From: Alisma plantago-aquatica
Lineage: Eukaryota > Streptophyta > Magnoliopsida > Alismatales > Alismataceae
Direction of reading: 5' to 3'
DNA length: 64,000 nt
Assembly: GCA_963693085.1 (NCBI GenBank)
Contig: OY856410.1
Coordinates: 1,393,920,863-1,393,984,862, forward strand
A program made the position numbers and the translations under genes. Every line of letters starts with the position of its first letter. Positions within the stretch are counted from its first letter, which is position 1. Positions 21,063 through 33,011 of the stretch are shown one piece after another. Under the pieces are notes generated by a model, which was given only the letters and a program-made list of their open reading frames with translations, made no database searches and had not been told where the DNA came from.

Positions 21063-22073
21063 CTGCACATATATATATGTATATATACGTATATATTGCA
21101 TACATATATCTATAACTATTACTTACACATACATACATATATTACATACATAAACACACATATGCATGTACATATACACATATATGCACTCAAACTAAGT
21201 TGAAGTCATAATCAATATAATACGGGAAAAGAACGTATAAAACGTGAAAAAACTAAATGTGATTAGTTTGTGAATAATACGGGAATAAAACGTAATATTC
21301 GTGAATTAGAATTTATTCGGAAGTTTCATACGTCTAGAGGAAAAAAATTGGTGTTTTAAACGTGACTTTTCAAAAAGTCGGAATATATTGTGACTGCTCA
21401 GCACTAATACCCAATTACCCATACTGCATATAATTTTGCATTTGAAATTGAAATATCAATCAAAGAGAGAATGTAATTTGCATTCTCTTTACCTGTTTAT
21501 CATAACTATATTGAATAGTTTGTGTCCTGAAAGGGTCCTCATCACTAACTATTGTTATCCTAGTGAAACTTATTAGTTGTCAGGTTTACCAGTTTATGCA
21601 GTTTAACCATTTTCTACTTGATAAAATGTGTACATTTCGGCCTTGATGCGTCCAGGTTGTTGCTCCGCGGACATTTTCGCTAGTTTGTTTCCGCCTTATC
21701 CCTCTTCTTGGTGATCAAGATGGCGGCAAAAAACTGAACTATGCTTTACTGGAGGCAGTAAACACAAGTGGAAAGATATTTATCACTCACACTGTATGTT
21801 CCTTCTACTTCTAGACCGTTTATTTTTGAACGCAAACACCTAGTGCTTCCCCTTTTTTGTTCTCATAAAAAAAATGTTTCAAACTTCATATACAACATTG
21901 GGCAGGTTTTATCAGACAAGTATGTTCTACGCTTCGTGGTGGGAGCGCCACTAACTGAAGAGAGGCACGTAAAGGAAGCATGGAAGGCTATCCAGGACCA
22001 GGCTACATTGCTTCTTTCTTCCACAGAGGACTCCAATAAATCATCTCAATGCCCGAATGGATTCACGAAATGA
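9476..22073 (+). CDS. Aromatic-L-amino-acid / tyrosine decarboxylase-like gene, last six exons (5' partial)
   Basis: Group II PLP-dependent decarboxylase (Pyridoxal_deC family), expected to remove the carboxyl group of tyrosine, tryptophan, DOPA or phenylalanine in the cytosol. Six exons (9476-9640, 10059-10115, 11087-11151, 11594-11717, 21656-21793, 21906-22073) splice by GT-AG rules into one open frame of about 238 codons ending in TGA. Seen: the PLP-pocket motif [10 protein letters not shown], the Schiff-base lysine in NAHKW, the catalytic loop [16 protein letters not shown] and the C-terminal [10 protein letters not shown]. Plant members usually have about 490-540 residues, so the N-terminal half, including residues that set substrate choice, is outside the window or unrecognised. 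The loop Tyr is the residue whose change to Phe turns these enzymes into aldehyde synthases, so decarboxylase activity is predicted. No frameshift or stop was seen. The substrate cannot be stated. Confidence 0.93.
10059..10115 (+). CDS. Decarboxylase exon B
   Basis: 57 bp, 19 codons ([19 protein letters not shown]), phase 0 at both ends. The acceptor is GACAG and the donor GTATCT. It matches the conserved stretch that follows the PLP lysine segment in plant tyrosine decarboxylases. Confidence 0.94.
11087..11151 (+). CDS. Decarboxylase exon C: catalytic loop
   Basis: 65 bp, 21 codons plus two bases; the split codon (AG|A, Arg) is completed in exon D. It encodes [13 protein letters not shown]. 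The Tyr corresponds to the loop tyrosine (Tyr332 of mammalian DDC) that protonates the quinonoid. Acceptor CTGGAG, donor GTTCTT. Confidence 0.94.
11594..11717 (+). CDS. Decarboxylase exon D
   Basis: 124 bp, one base plus 41 codons, beginning [12 protein letters not shown] and ending DSRFE. It is preceded by TTGTAG and followed by GTACTA. The next intron is 9938 bp and full of transposons. Confidence 0.95.
12787..13432. mobile_element. MITE with CATAGTCACAA ends, 646 bp
   Basis: The ends CATAGTCACAA and TTGTGACTATG are inverted, and an exact 8-bp duplication TTTCAAAC flanks them (12779-12786, 13433-13440), which suggests hAT origin. A 9-bp reading sharing a terminal G cannot be excluded. The left part is rich in AATTCGG/TCGG words, the right part in AAACG/CGTTTAA words, and an (AT)n run lies near 12932-12973. 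No coding capacity. It lies in the large decarboxylase intron; a relative is at 20856-21395. Confidence 0.85.
15594..16790. repeat. Tandem array carrying AAACGGTYTCAAGACCGTTT palindromes
   Basis: At least ten near-perfect inverted repeats of the form AAACGGTCTCAAGACCGTTT occur (about 15680, 15697, 15894, 16093, 16300, 16331, 16515, 16544, 16727, 16755). Between about 15716 and 16290 they are embedded in three units of roughly 190-200 bp that share blocks such as AATGACCCTCCAAATTTGA and CTAATCAATTAGG. Between about 16370 and 16790 a second unit type of roughly 200-230 bp repeats. Confidence 0.85.
17440..17660. repeat. 28-bp tandem repeat with telomere-like ACCCTA cores
   Basis: About eight units alternate between GAAACCCTAGTTGAGGG and GAAACCCTAATTGAAGG, each followed by TGTATCCATGT or a close variant. 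Degenerate units continue to about 17800. The block lies within the solo LTR. Confidence 0.85.
18605..18775. repeat. GGCTACGGGCCAT short tandem repeats in the solo LTR
   Basis: Five degenerate units of about 35 bp share GCTACGGGCYAT followed by CC and a short variable tail. They lie upstream of the conserved 3' part of the LTR. Confidence 0.75.
20856..21395. mobile_element. Second MITE of the CATAGTCACAA family
   Basis: Starts CATAGTCACAAATTCGG and ends ATATATTGTGACT; the last bases of the right terminal repeat are lost or mutated. It shares the layout of the copy at 12787-13432 (GCGGAAAATTCGG block, central (AT)n at about 21016-21059, then AAACGT words). No clean TSD was found, so this copy is older or its ends are damaged. 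Confidence 0.78.
21656..21793 (+). CDS. Decarboxylase exon E
   Basis: 138 bp, 46 codons, phase 0. It begins [16 protein letters not shown] and ends SGKIFITHT. The acceptor TCCAG follows the 9.9-kb intron; the donor is GTATGT. The frame is intact despite the transposon load upstream. Confidence 0.95.
21906..22073 (+). CDS. Decarboxylase exon F, terminal exon with stop
   Basis: 168 bp: 55 codons and TGA at 22071-22073. It begins [20 protein letters not shown]. The final 15 or so residues (a Ser/Asn-rich tail) extend a little past the usual end of the family. The acceptor is GGCAG. Confidence 0.95.
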   Translation, partial: VLSDKYVLRFVVGAPLTEERHVKEAWKAIQDQATLLLSSTEDSNKSSQCPNGFTK

Positions 22074-22095
22074 CCACGGGATGGTGGTTCCCGTA

Positions 22096-22377
22096 TTTTT
22101 CTGCGGAGGCAATCAAGCATCTCCACTGAAGTCATGGAATATGCAAATCCGACTCGATGTTCGAACCACTGTCGTGATGATCTAAAATTGGTTTAGAAAA
22201 TGAATTTTTGTTTGTATTTATGTTAGGTCTTATTTTTTTTCTGCGGCATTGATCAGTCATCTTTACTGAAGGTAGGCAAAAAACAAATCCCACTAGATGT
22301 TCAGACCACCGTCGCAGTGCAGTAAAGTTGGTTTAGTGAACGGGATCATGGTTAGCATTTATGCTAATCCTGGCCTC
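22096..22377 (+). repeat. 140-bp tandem duplication in the presumed 3' UTR
   Basis: Two diverged units start with TTTTCTGCGG (near 22096 and 22236). They share CAT-CT-ACTGAAG, GATGTTC-GACCAC-GTCG and TTGGTTTAG in the same order. They begin about 20 bases after the decarboxylase stop. No clear AATAAA was spotted in the first 300 bases after the stop. Confidence 0.75.
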
Positions 22378-25060
22378 TTTCTCACATCCAGGTTTTCTAA
22401 CAGACTGTCATTTTAAGAATAATGTTAAAGAAACTTTTTGCTTGCGATGTTGGTACCTGTTCTTATTGTGTCTTGTTTTCTGAACATGGATCTTATATTC
22501 ATTTATCAGTTATGCCTACTGCCCAAACAATCAGCTTCTGCTGAAGTTCGTTAAGTTTTGTTTCACTTATTCTGATAAGAAGTCTGTTTTTGCTTTTTTA
22601 TTTTAAGATGTATACTTTCTCCCGATAGCACCACTAAACCAACTTTCATTTTGACGTTGATTGGGAATCATGACGTATTCTTTAAAAACTCAATATCTTT
22701 TACATTGAAATATTAACCTCTTTCAGTTTTGTCCAACATGAGACGGATATCCACCGGTTCGAATATGCTGTGTCCCACCCACTTGAATTCTAGTTAGTGG
22801 ATGATGCAACTCCAGCAACAAGTCGGTACAACGGCTTTTAATATATCGCTGGAGTTGTGTTGAAAGTGAGCAGGAATTAATAGTTACAAACTTATAATGC
22901 CGCACATACCGGTTGCAACACTTCACCTATTGCTTTATATATAATGGGCGACAGCAGTGATTCCGGATGTATGACCGCATGACGTATTCTCTTCTATGAA
23001 ACGGATTTTGGGCACATATAAATGCAACATGGTGTGGTGCAGCATGAGTGTTATAGCGCTATCTTTTTAATTATACGATAGCTGGATTTACAGCGCATAA
23101 CTCCACAAGTGCAGGCCTAAACTTATCCCCAGCGCGTTGGGTGTGATGTTACGTGGTAGGGTAGATGGAATTGCAGTTGACCAGAATAGGGAAGGCATCT
23201 CCTCTTATGAACAGACCCTTTAAAACCAGAAGAGACAAAAAAAAGGGTTCGCGCGACAGAATCTGTTACCCATAGAATATCCAGGTGCTGTGATGTGAAG
23301 ATGTAATTGCTGTTGTTATCCCCTACTACACACGGAACTCGTTGCGTTGTTAATTGTATCCTGCTGTTGGATTCCACGAAAAAAGAAATAGATGGTGATA
23401 ACTGATAACTTGCGTCTCCCACTCCAGTTCCTTTCTGCATTCCTGCGCTGTGAACTACTGGTCTTAGTCAACAACATTAAACTACGAAGTAATTGATCAT
23501 GGACAATTTTTTGAGTAGTACCGATCATGAACATTGGCTTGAGAGCGGTATCCACTGGAACTTAATGTTCCGATATTAGAGAGTCCCCCTCTAGGACAGG
23601 TTGTTGATACGCAATATTCAAAGTCATTTGCTATTTGAATATACCGTTGTTGCGTTGTTGATAGAGGTGATCCTGGTCTAGACCGAGCCCGTAGTTTGAG
23701 TGGTTTGAAATTTTTCCAAACCAGGCTGACCCGATGGCAAGTTTAAACTAGACTAGCTTACGACTTTGATGCCTTGATGGTTTAGTACGGGCTAGTCTGG
23801 TCTAAGGTAGTAGTCCTAGTACAGTTAAGGCATGCCATTTTCGTATAATGAGTCTGATGAAGGATAAATGTAATTTCTGGGTCTGGAATAAATTCTAGGT
23901 TTTTTACCCAATATAATGAAGGAAAGTATTACTTGTATATCTACCAGAAACAAAATAAATGCATGCATAATGGAACTGTAAAAGACAAGCAAATGAGAAA
24001 CACGTCAAATTGAACTCAAGATAGCATTAATGTGTAACAATCACTATGTAAATGTAAAAAACTAAAAAATGTATATCAAAAGTTTATGTACGTAGATAAT
24101 GCACCGAGTTCATTTAAAAATGATGTAACCGGATCATAAAAATAGATTACCAATTCAAGTAAAAGTCATAAATCATACGTGCTCATTTATATTGATTAGT
24201 TTTCACATTAGTTAATCGTTAACAATCCAAGTGTTTGGCATGCTTTTGTAAGTGATGTTCAAACTTAGTATTAGATATCTAGGTTTTTTTAAAAGAACTT
24301 GGTCTGGAGAGTGATGAGATCAAACCAAACCACATAATCTCTTCACACCATAGGCACAACAGATCATAGATGCTCAGAGGACACATGTCACAATACAAAA
24401 TATTAGTTCACAACTATGACGTGAAGTGTGAAGATTTTCACGGGTTAGAGGATGGAGAACAATTATTACTTTTCCATATTTGAATATATCTCCTTAGAGG
24501 AAATCTTATCTTCCTTATTCTAATCAACAATTGTTTAGTTGTTTTGAGTTGTTTATTATACTATGGACTATGAACAGTTGAGTAACAATATGTGCACCCT
24601 ATAGTCCTCTGATTACTCAAGCTCAAACCCTTTTCCTTATACTATCAAAGTAGAGAGAAAGATTTGTTATGGTTCATGTGATCCTTCAATTAATGAAGGA
24701 CGATTTTGATGCTCGAGAACCCACATCCCAATCCTTCATGGTTTTCATTAGAGGGGACTTGTGGCTACACCCTCCATGGGTCCAAGGATTCCCTTTAAGA
24801 TGCACAATTTCTCTTGCCTAAGCAATATGATTTTCATGGGAGGAAAATTTTTAATTAGTCACCTTCCTAGAGCCCAAATTGGCGTAAATGTGAATAGGGA
24901 TCAGAGATGCACTTCTATCACCTTCTGTGGCTAAAGCCCCTCTAACCCTTCAATAAAATTTCCCTTTCTCTTTCTTTTGTACTAGGCATAAACCTGTGCT
25001 ATGCATGTTTGCTTTATTACAATAAAGAAAAGTTAGCTTATAATTTAGAAAAATGAAGGA
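22378..25060. other. 3' flank without recognisable gene
   Basis: Mixed AT-rich sequence. Short reading frames on the minus strand around 22.7-23.6 kb show no family motifs. No LTR boundaries, tRNA or further exons were recognised. Confidence 0.5.
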
Positions 25061-25069
25061 AAAATTATC

Positions 25070-25700
25070 CAACTTTCTCTGCACTTTTTATATATAGTAT
25101 AGATAAGCATAAAAATTACAAAGGACCAATTTGTAACTTAAAAATATTTTTTTTTTATCAAACTTCCTCCGCAATCTTGAATATTGCATCCAACTCACAC
25201 ATAGGAAAAAATGCAATTAGCCCCTTTTGTGGATTTGTTATATAGTATCGATGAGCAATCACACATATTATATAATTTTAAAATGTAAAGACAAAAGTGT
25301 AGTGTACACACAAAAAGACCAATTTGGAATTCTGAGAGTAATGAAGAATTTTCACTTTCCCCTATATGGGATTTCTTATATAGTATAAATGAGTCTTCTT
25401 ATATAGTATACAATTTTAAAAAGTAAAAAAAAAAACAAAAGTGTTGTTTACACACATGGACTAGTTTGTAATACCAAGATATAGTGGAAAAATGTTCTTT
25501 ACACCCTCCACAGACTTTCTCATACAGTATGAATGAGTCTTTTATATAGTATATAGTTTTAAAGTAGTATATAGTTTTAAAAAATAAAATAAAAGTATAG
25601 TTTACACACACAGTGACCAATTTGTAATTTCAAGAAATAACAAGAAAAAGTAAAATCCCCCCCTTTGTTTCTTATATAGTGTAGATGAGTCTTCATTGGG
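25070..25700. repeat. AT-rich tandem array, about 4.5 units of 130-170 bp
   Basis: Each unit has CTTATATAGTATAGATGAG (or a variant), then an AT-rich stretch, then AAAAGTRTAGTTTACACACA and GACCAATTTGTAATT. Units are diverged. The array ends where homology to the LARD-like internal region begins. Confidence 0.7.
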
Positions 25701-26808
25701 TAGGGTTTTACATCAAAATAATAATTAGTTCAACATTAATTGTCCAAAGTTTTATATCTCTAAAAATTTAGAGTTCCAAATTTCCATAGGTCATAATATT
25801 CATGACATTTTACCATTCAAATATCTTATCATGGATTGGGATGTAATTTGAATCTAAGTCTTTTTTGTATTTATAATGTTGGATTTGCAGTTTTTTTTCA
25901 AATATCATAGTTACATATATAAAGGGATAACCTAATATTTAACTCTCCACTGGTCATGTTTTCTAGGGGTTTTATGTCAAAGTTATCCTCATGATTTTTT
26001 TATAAATGAGTTTGTATCTAAGTCCTAACATATTATCATATTTATTTTCTATTGAAGGTGATTAGACATAAACATATTTTTTAATTAGCGACTAAATTCA
26101 AGATTAGAGTTTTTTTGAGTAGTAGACATTACTTTGGCCAGGTCAGTATGTAAAGTGAGGAAACCCCACCACCACCTAAGTGAATTGGAAGTAATTATGC
26201 CAGAACCTTCACTAAACATCCTTTCTTAGACACCTCAGCTCATTCCACCTATATGGTGATATAATATTCTGAATTAGTTAGCAAATTTTGGAGTAAATTA
26301 TTTATGTTACATCATTTTGACATATATTTTGAGGTTCCAAGTGGAAGTTATCAATTATATGAAATTCATCATTCTAGGGTTTATGATTCTTTTTCAAATA
26401 CTTTTGGTTGTACCTAACTTAAATAAGAACTATAGGGTACTCTTCGCATTCATATACTTATAGTGGTAATCTACATGTCCCAAGAGCCATGTTTTAAATC
26501 TACATACATGTGTCTTAAACACTTCTTCCTCAATATGTCTATATAAATCTATGCCTAGGGGAGTCCAATAGCTATTAGATGAGCTAAGTATATTTCATGA
26601 ATTTGTAAATTAAGGTATATACCTCACATCCTAGTCTCTTAGTGTATCCTACTTGTAGTCTAGGCACATCGCAATAATTGAACAAATGATACTAAGGTTT
26701 ATTGTGAACTATTTCTAAGTTCTAACTATTTTATTTGTGTTCCTAACTAAATGTAAATTCCATGAGACATGCATGAGTTTCGACTATTTATAGGCTCTAA
26801 TACCATAT

Positions 26809-29800
26809 TGTAAAGACCAGATCCATACGATCAAATATTTTCCAAATTCTATCATAAAATATAAACAAATATTTTTCAAACATGCTTTAGATTTAAAACT
26901 CATGGAAGCTTATACATATGGTTATACATATGGTTCAATAGGGGACAATTCATGTACGTCTCTTATATGTCTTCTCTGATCACTTGTCCATGAGTTCCTA
27001 GAGGAAACAAAAACCATTGGTGGGCTCCAATAAGGGCAACATGGGTCAGCAAAGCTGGTATGAAATCAATATTTGGAAAGTAAAACAATATGAACCTATC
27101 TACAAAGGATTTTATGACAAAATGCCAAGGAACAAACACTATAGTTAAGTATAAAAATTTAGCATTGGGTTTTAAAATTCAACAACGCTCAATATAAATT
27201 TTTTTAAACTAGTAGTTTAATTTTCAAATAGGTAGGACATGAAAATATTTATATTCTTTGGAAAGTCATATGTTCCTTCCATGGAGAAAAAAACACACCA
27301 ACTGTGTTTCCTAGTATATATACTGAGGGACCTCGTGTCCTTCTCTCTACGTAGAGTCATGGAAGTGTATTCCACTAAAATATGGGCACTAGCCTAACCT
27401 TTTCTATTTTTAAACAATGTGCTACTATTTTCCAGTGTTTATTATTGATGGCTTTCAAGGAGGAGGGCTAAGGTTTACAACAATTTTACGCCAACCAACA
27501 TATCTAATTATGCATGCAATCAATGAGGGAAATACCTTTCCAAATAAAAATACAAATTCTATACCTTTCTATCAAAGTATGCAAAATGCAAAAATTCTAA
27601 GTATTGACTCTAGGGGACAATCAAGAGAGATCTACAAATTTAGGGAAATAGTTGTCACTATATGGCTTGGAATCAATTATTATTCAAACTTCATGTTATG
27701 AGTATCACAGATGTCTAGAATTTTCATTTTAGGAGTTTGATTCAATTATTTTCCATTCTAGTCTTTTCTAGGGTATAAACTAAGTTATATACATATAATC
27801 GAAGTCCTTAAATTAAGTATAATATCATCACACCATGTTATTAGTGTCTCTATGTATCCTTGACCTAGGGTTTTAGATCCTTTTTACTTATAAGATTCAT
27901 TTTTATTGTCATAAGTCAAATTATATATCACTTACATATAGGTGTGGTTGTTAATATTCCTCCCACAATTTAGGTCTAGTTATGTTATTCTCTCTGTTAT
28001 ATGATGCATCATAATTTGGTCAACTACGGTCAAGGATATGAGTTGAATGAGATACTATTCATCACAATATCCCAAATTGAGAAATCTAGGGTTCTAAAAA
28101 TTTGCACACTCATCTGTGAATAGATAAGTACTTATTGTATATACGGGTGGACTAATATGTATGTATACTACATTAAAGTCCTTAGTTCAATTATATGTTC
28201 ATATTTGATTCATTCATAGTTTCATTTAGAAATATTAGGTATTATGCATACACTTTCTTTCATTCATATTTATTTATCAATTTTATCATGAAATTGTGAT
28301 TTTAGCCTTTTAGCATTATGAACAGACTGGAATTTATATTATCAAATGATTAATCTCACACTATCATCACTTTCAATGTTTTCAATTTCCCAACTCATTA
28401 ATTTAATCCATCATACTCTTCCCATCAAGTAGCCTCTAAATAATGTGATAAAGAGTATGCTTGAATTAACGAAAGGGATACATAAACTCTATATGACATG
28501 GCCTATGTGTTTTTAATTTATTATTGTCATCATCTATCACACTAATGTTGTGTAATATGTGTGTTAATCCTTTATTTCATCTTTTGCACCACTTATAGGC
28601 ATCGTTGTATTAATCCCTATGGTCATCAAAATAGAAGTCAAAGAATGAGATAAGAGAAGAGACCTAATAACACATGGGGTGTAGGGAGGAGTCACTCAGG
28701 TAGCCAAGGTTCTTCATGGGTCTGCAGACTTGGGGCCATCAGGGTGCCATTGCATTCACCAATGCCAAGCCCTGCCTCAAGTGTTGTTGCGATGGAGTGG
28801 AGCAACTACTACAACCTTGGGAGACTTATTGGAGGTTGAGGGACATCCATCATCTGCAAGGAACTTGTAATTGGCCCGGAGTCTTAGGGAGAGAGAGAGG
28901 TGGTTGTGTGGGGGATCGTCGAGTGACAGAGCTCCCTAGAAAGGTTGACTTGCCAGATACGGGAGGATGTGGATGCATCAATGTGGTTTGAAGTCCTATT
29001 CATGCATGGTTGACATACAAAGGTTTGGATGCCCTTGACGACATTGTAGTTTCTATAGGCCGGTTTTCATCTCGTCTTTGAAGTAGTAGAACCCTGTGGC
29101 AGGTGGAAGGGTTGGATTGGAGGTGGCGGGAGCCTCACCGGTCTGTTGCCCAGGACAAAGTTTGCAAGATATTCTTATTCGTGAGGCACTAGGGTTATGA
29201 TAGTTTGTGGTGTGGCTTCAAGGTAGAGTGGGTAGAGGTGAGGTTTATTTGAGATATGAAACTCAATCTTATGATTTATCCAATGATGGAGGGGAATTGG
29301 TGAGGTGAGGTATGAAGCATAGGGGTGGTTGTATTTAATTGATGGCTGGAGGTTGATAAATAGATCATTGGTTTGTTGGTGACAAGGAGGTCCAACCTCA
29401 TATATGAGAAGGAGAGGAGATCAAGATCAAAATTGCCAAGTTGTAGGTATTGTCTTGTGTGTGGTCAACTGGTATTGCAGGTCTGACCTGAGTGCTTGTA
29501 TTGCAATCTTTGTAGTTTCCCTTGGCTTGTGGGCATAGGAGCTTAAATGAAGAAGAGTTCTAGGTTTCATGGTGTTTGGTTTAAGGGAAGGTAGGTGTCA
29601 GTTTGCTAACAACTTGTGTACGGTCTAGAAATCCTCAATGTATGTCATCCCGGTTCGTGATCTATAGAAGGCAATGTCGGTGATGGCTTTTAGAGTTAAA
29701 AGTAGGTTTTTTTTAGAAGGCTCAAGGTGGAGGACTTCAATATGGGGAATAGCGATTTGATTTCTTGACATGTGCTATACTAGTTGTGGAGAATGGCTCT

Positions 29801-30404
29801 GTCGTTTCCCTTCATAACTGGTGGAGAATTGGGCCTGAGAAAGATCGGCTCATCAAATATTAACGTAAGAGAGTTAATTAATTAGCATAAACCCCTAATT
29901 GGCTAGTTATTTTCAATTTTAAATCATAAAATTTAATCAAGACTTCCAAATGCCCTTGTATATTAAACATGTATTCAAAGTCTATTAAACTTAACTATAA
30001 AAATATTATCACGTAAAATTATGATTCTAAGATGGATAATACTCCACAAAATTGTAATATTTGTATCTTTTATTAGGATTCATATTTTCCTTTGCTTCCA
30101 AGTACATTAGAAATGTATGTATGCACACTCAAATCAAGGCATTCTAGAACAAGAATTTCAAGTTGTACTAATTGATACCGAAGTGATTCACTGTGGGAAT
30201 GTTTTGTAAATATTTCTCAATTTAGGATAACAAACCAAAAAACTCAAAAGGAGGTCAAGTTGTAGTAAGGAACATGAAAATAGATCAAAATGATCACATA
30301 TGAGTTGAGAGAAAGGATGTGATGGTAATTTGAACTCAAGTTTAAATTTTTTATGAATTATAGTTCAAAATAGATTTAGTAATAAAAAAATCTAGTATGT
30401 TACA
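26809..30404 (-). repeat. LTR A of the LARD-like element, 3596 bp
   Basis: Plus-strand ends are TGTAAAGACC and TATGTTACA, giving the usual TG...CA on the minus strand. It contains the block near 28.7-29.0 kb (CTTCATGGGTCTGCAGACTT) also found in LTR B near 43.16 kb. The short reading frame at 28716-28991 is therefore LTR sequence and not a gene. Confidence 0.8.
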
Positions 30405-32193
30405 CCACTCCATCCATTAAATAAGATTTTGTCCCTGAAATCGGTATATCCATGATGTAGTCTAGTACTACTCTTCATCCCTTAAAAGGATTCTATTAGA
30501 ATAAGAGGATTCTATTAGAAGTCTAGGCATGTCAGCTACAATGTGGTATCCTTCACCAACTCTAGGTTTCTCCTCTAGGGTTTTCTCATACCTCCTTCAT
30601 TTTGACTTAGCTCAAGAAATCATCAATAGAATTCCATAAAATCATTTTGCTTTGTATGTATAGTATTATAAATAAAATAATTTCTGATGAAAGAACTATC
30701 TAGTGCAAAATTGAAAAATGGCAAAAATCGATGCAAGAACTAAGTCACAATCATTTCATGTCTGTGTTCTAATCACTACAACTACATCATCCCAACAACT
30801 TGACATATTTTGAAATTTTAGTCACTTGAGCACTTAGTGATGCGTGATCCATATAATTCTTCTAGGGTCATGTACACATTTCTAGATTAATAGTCTAACT
30901 TATGAATATTAAATTTTTGTTACACCACAAACTTATTAAATAAATTATATTTATTATAGTCAAGGTTAAAAATTCATTAAATTTTACTCAATATTATTGC
31001 CACTTCTTTGTATGTGACATTTTATTGGGTCAAAAAATAGAAACACTTTGTTTTTATGTCTCCATTTTCAATGGGTAGGGTTTTACATCAATATTATGCT
31101 TAGTTCAACATTAATTGTCCAAAGTTTTATAAATCTAAAAAATATGAGTTCCAAATATCTAGAGGTCCTAATATTCATCACATTTTACCATTCATTTATC
31201 TTATCATGGATTGGGATGCAATTTTGAATCTCAGTACTTTTTTGTATCTATAATGTTGGATTTGTAACTTTTTTTTTCAAATATCATAAGTACATATATA
31301 AAAGGAGAACCTAATATTTATGTCTCCACTCATTATATTTTCTAGGGGATTATGTCAAAGTTATCATGAGGAATTTTTCTAAACAAGTTTGTATCTAAGT
31401 CCTCACATATTATCATTTAGTTCATTTCCTATTGAAGGTGATTAGACATACACACTTTTTTTAAACTGGGTTAATGACTAAATTCAAGATTAGTGTTTTT
31501 CCAAGTAGTAGAGATCACTTTGGCCAAGTCGATATGTAAACTGAGGAAATCCCAACACCACCTAAGTGGATTGGGATGAATTATGCCAGAATCTTCTTTG
31601 AAAATCCTTCTTTAAACACCTCAGCTCATTCCACTAACATGGTGATATATTACTCAAAATTAGTTAGAAAAATTTGGAGTAATTATTATTGTTACATCAC
31701 TCTAACATATAATTTGATGTTCCAAGTGCAAGTTATCAATTATACGAAACTCACCATTATAGAGTTTATGATATTATTTTCAATTACTTGTAGTTGTGTC
31801 TAACTTAAAGAAGAACCCTAGGGTACTCTTCCCATTCGTATACCTATAGTGGTGATCTACATGTCCCAAGAGCCATGTTTTAAATCTACATACTTGTGTC
31901 TTAAACACTTCTTCCTCAATATCTATACATAAATATATGCCTAGGGTAGTCCAAAAGATATTAGACGAGCTTGTATACTTCATGAATTTGTAAATTTGGG
32001 TACATACCTCACATCCTAATTTCTTAGTGTATCATACTTGTAGTCTAGGTATATCCCAATAATTGAACCAATGATACTAGAATTTATTGTGAATCGTTAT
32101 TAAGTTTTAACTATTGTATTTGTGTTCCTAACTAAACCTAAATGCCAAGATACATGCATGAGTGTCTACTATTTATAGACTCTGATACCCTGT
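30405..32193 (-). other. Internal region of the LARD-like element, non-coding
   Basis: 1789 bp between LTR A and LTR B. The minus-strand polypurine side abuts LTR A and the primer site (reverse complement near 32179-32190) abuts LTR B. No gag or pol motif was found in any frame. Confidence 0.7.
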
Positions 32194-32987
32194 TGTAAAG
32201 ACATGATCCTTACGATCAAGTATTTACATAATTGTATCAGAAAATTAAAAAAAAAACTTTTTACATACATGCTTTACATCTAGAGTCATGAAATCTTATA
32301 CATATGGTTATGAAATCAAGATTCCTATCTACTCTTCAACATGGGACATCTGTGGCACGTCTCTTCTAGATCTTCTTTGATCACCTTCCCATGAGTTCCC
32401 AGAGGGAACAAAAACCACATCTGTTCCCCAATAAGGGAAGCATGGGTCAACGAATCTGGTAAAAAAATTGATATTTTGAGAGTAAAACAATATGAACCTA
32501 TCTACACAGGATTTTATAACAAAATGCAAAGGAATAAACAATATAGGTAAGTATCAAAAGGTAGCAATGGGTTTTTAAATTCAATAAGGTCCAATATACA
32601 AAATTTGAAACTAGTAATTCAATTTTCAAATAGATAGCATGTGTCAATGTCTATGCTGTTGGGGAAGTCATATGTTCTATCCATGGGGAACTACAACACA
32701 TCAACTATTTTTTCCAATATATTGAGGGACCTCGTGTTTTTCTCTTTGCGCAGAGTCTTGGAATCATTATACCACTAAAATATGGGCACTAGCCTACCTT
32801 TTCGACATTTAAAAATTGTGCTACTATTTCTAGGGTTTATTTTTGGTGGCTTTCAAGGAGGAGGGATAAGGCTTGCAATAATTTTAAGCCAACCAACCTA
32901 TCTAATTATGCATGCAATCTATGCGGGAAATAAATGTCCAAATAGAAACAAAAATATTGTACCTTTATATCAAAGTATGCAAAATGA

Positions 32988-33011
32988 TCCACCAACTAAG
33001 AACGGCCATGC
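32988..33011 (-). pseudogene. 24-nt antisense 18S rRNA fragment at the left end of the LINE composite
   Basis: The stretch CCACCAACTAAGAACGGCC with its flanks is the reverse complement of a highly conserved part of 18S rRNA. It starts one base after the left TSD. In 18S rRNA it lies about 20 nt (from memory) from the larger fragment at 40403, in the same orientation. Confidence 0.85.

Noticed and set aside
20891..21203. Tyr-Ile repeat frames
   Set aside because: Translation of the (AT)n microsatellite and its TATA/CATA-rich flank in the second MITE.
28716..28991. A 91-codon frame that looks like a small gene
   Set aside because: It lies within LTR A, and the homologous segment in LTR B (near 43.16-43.46 kb) does not keep the frame.
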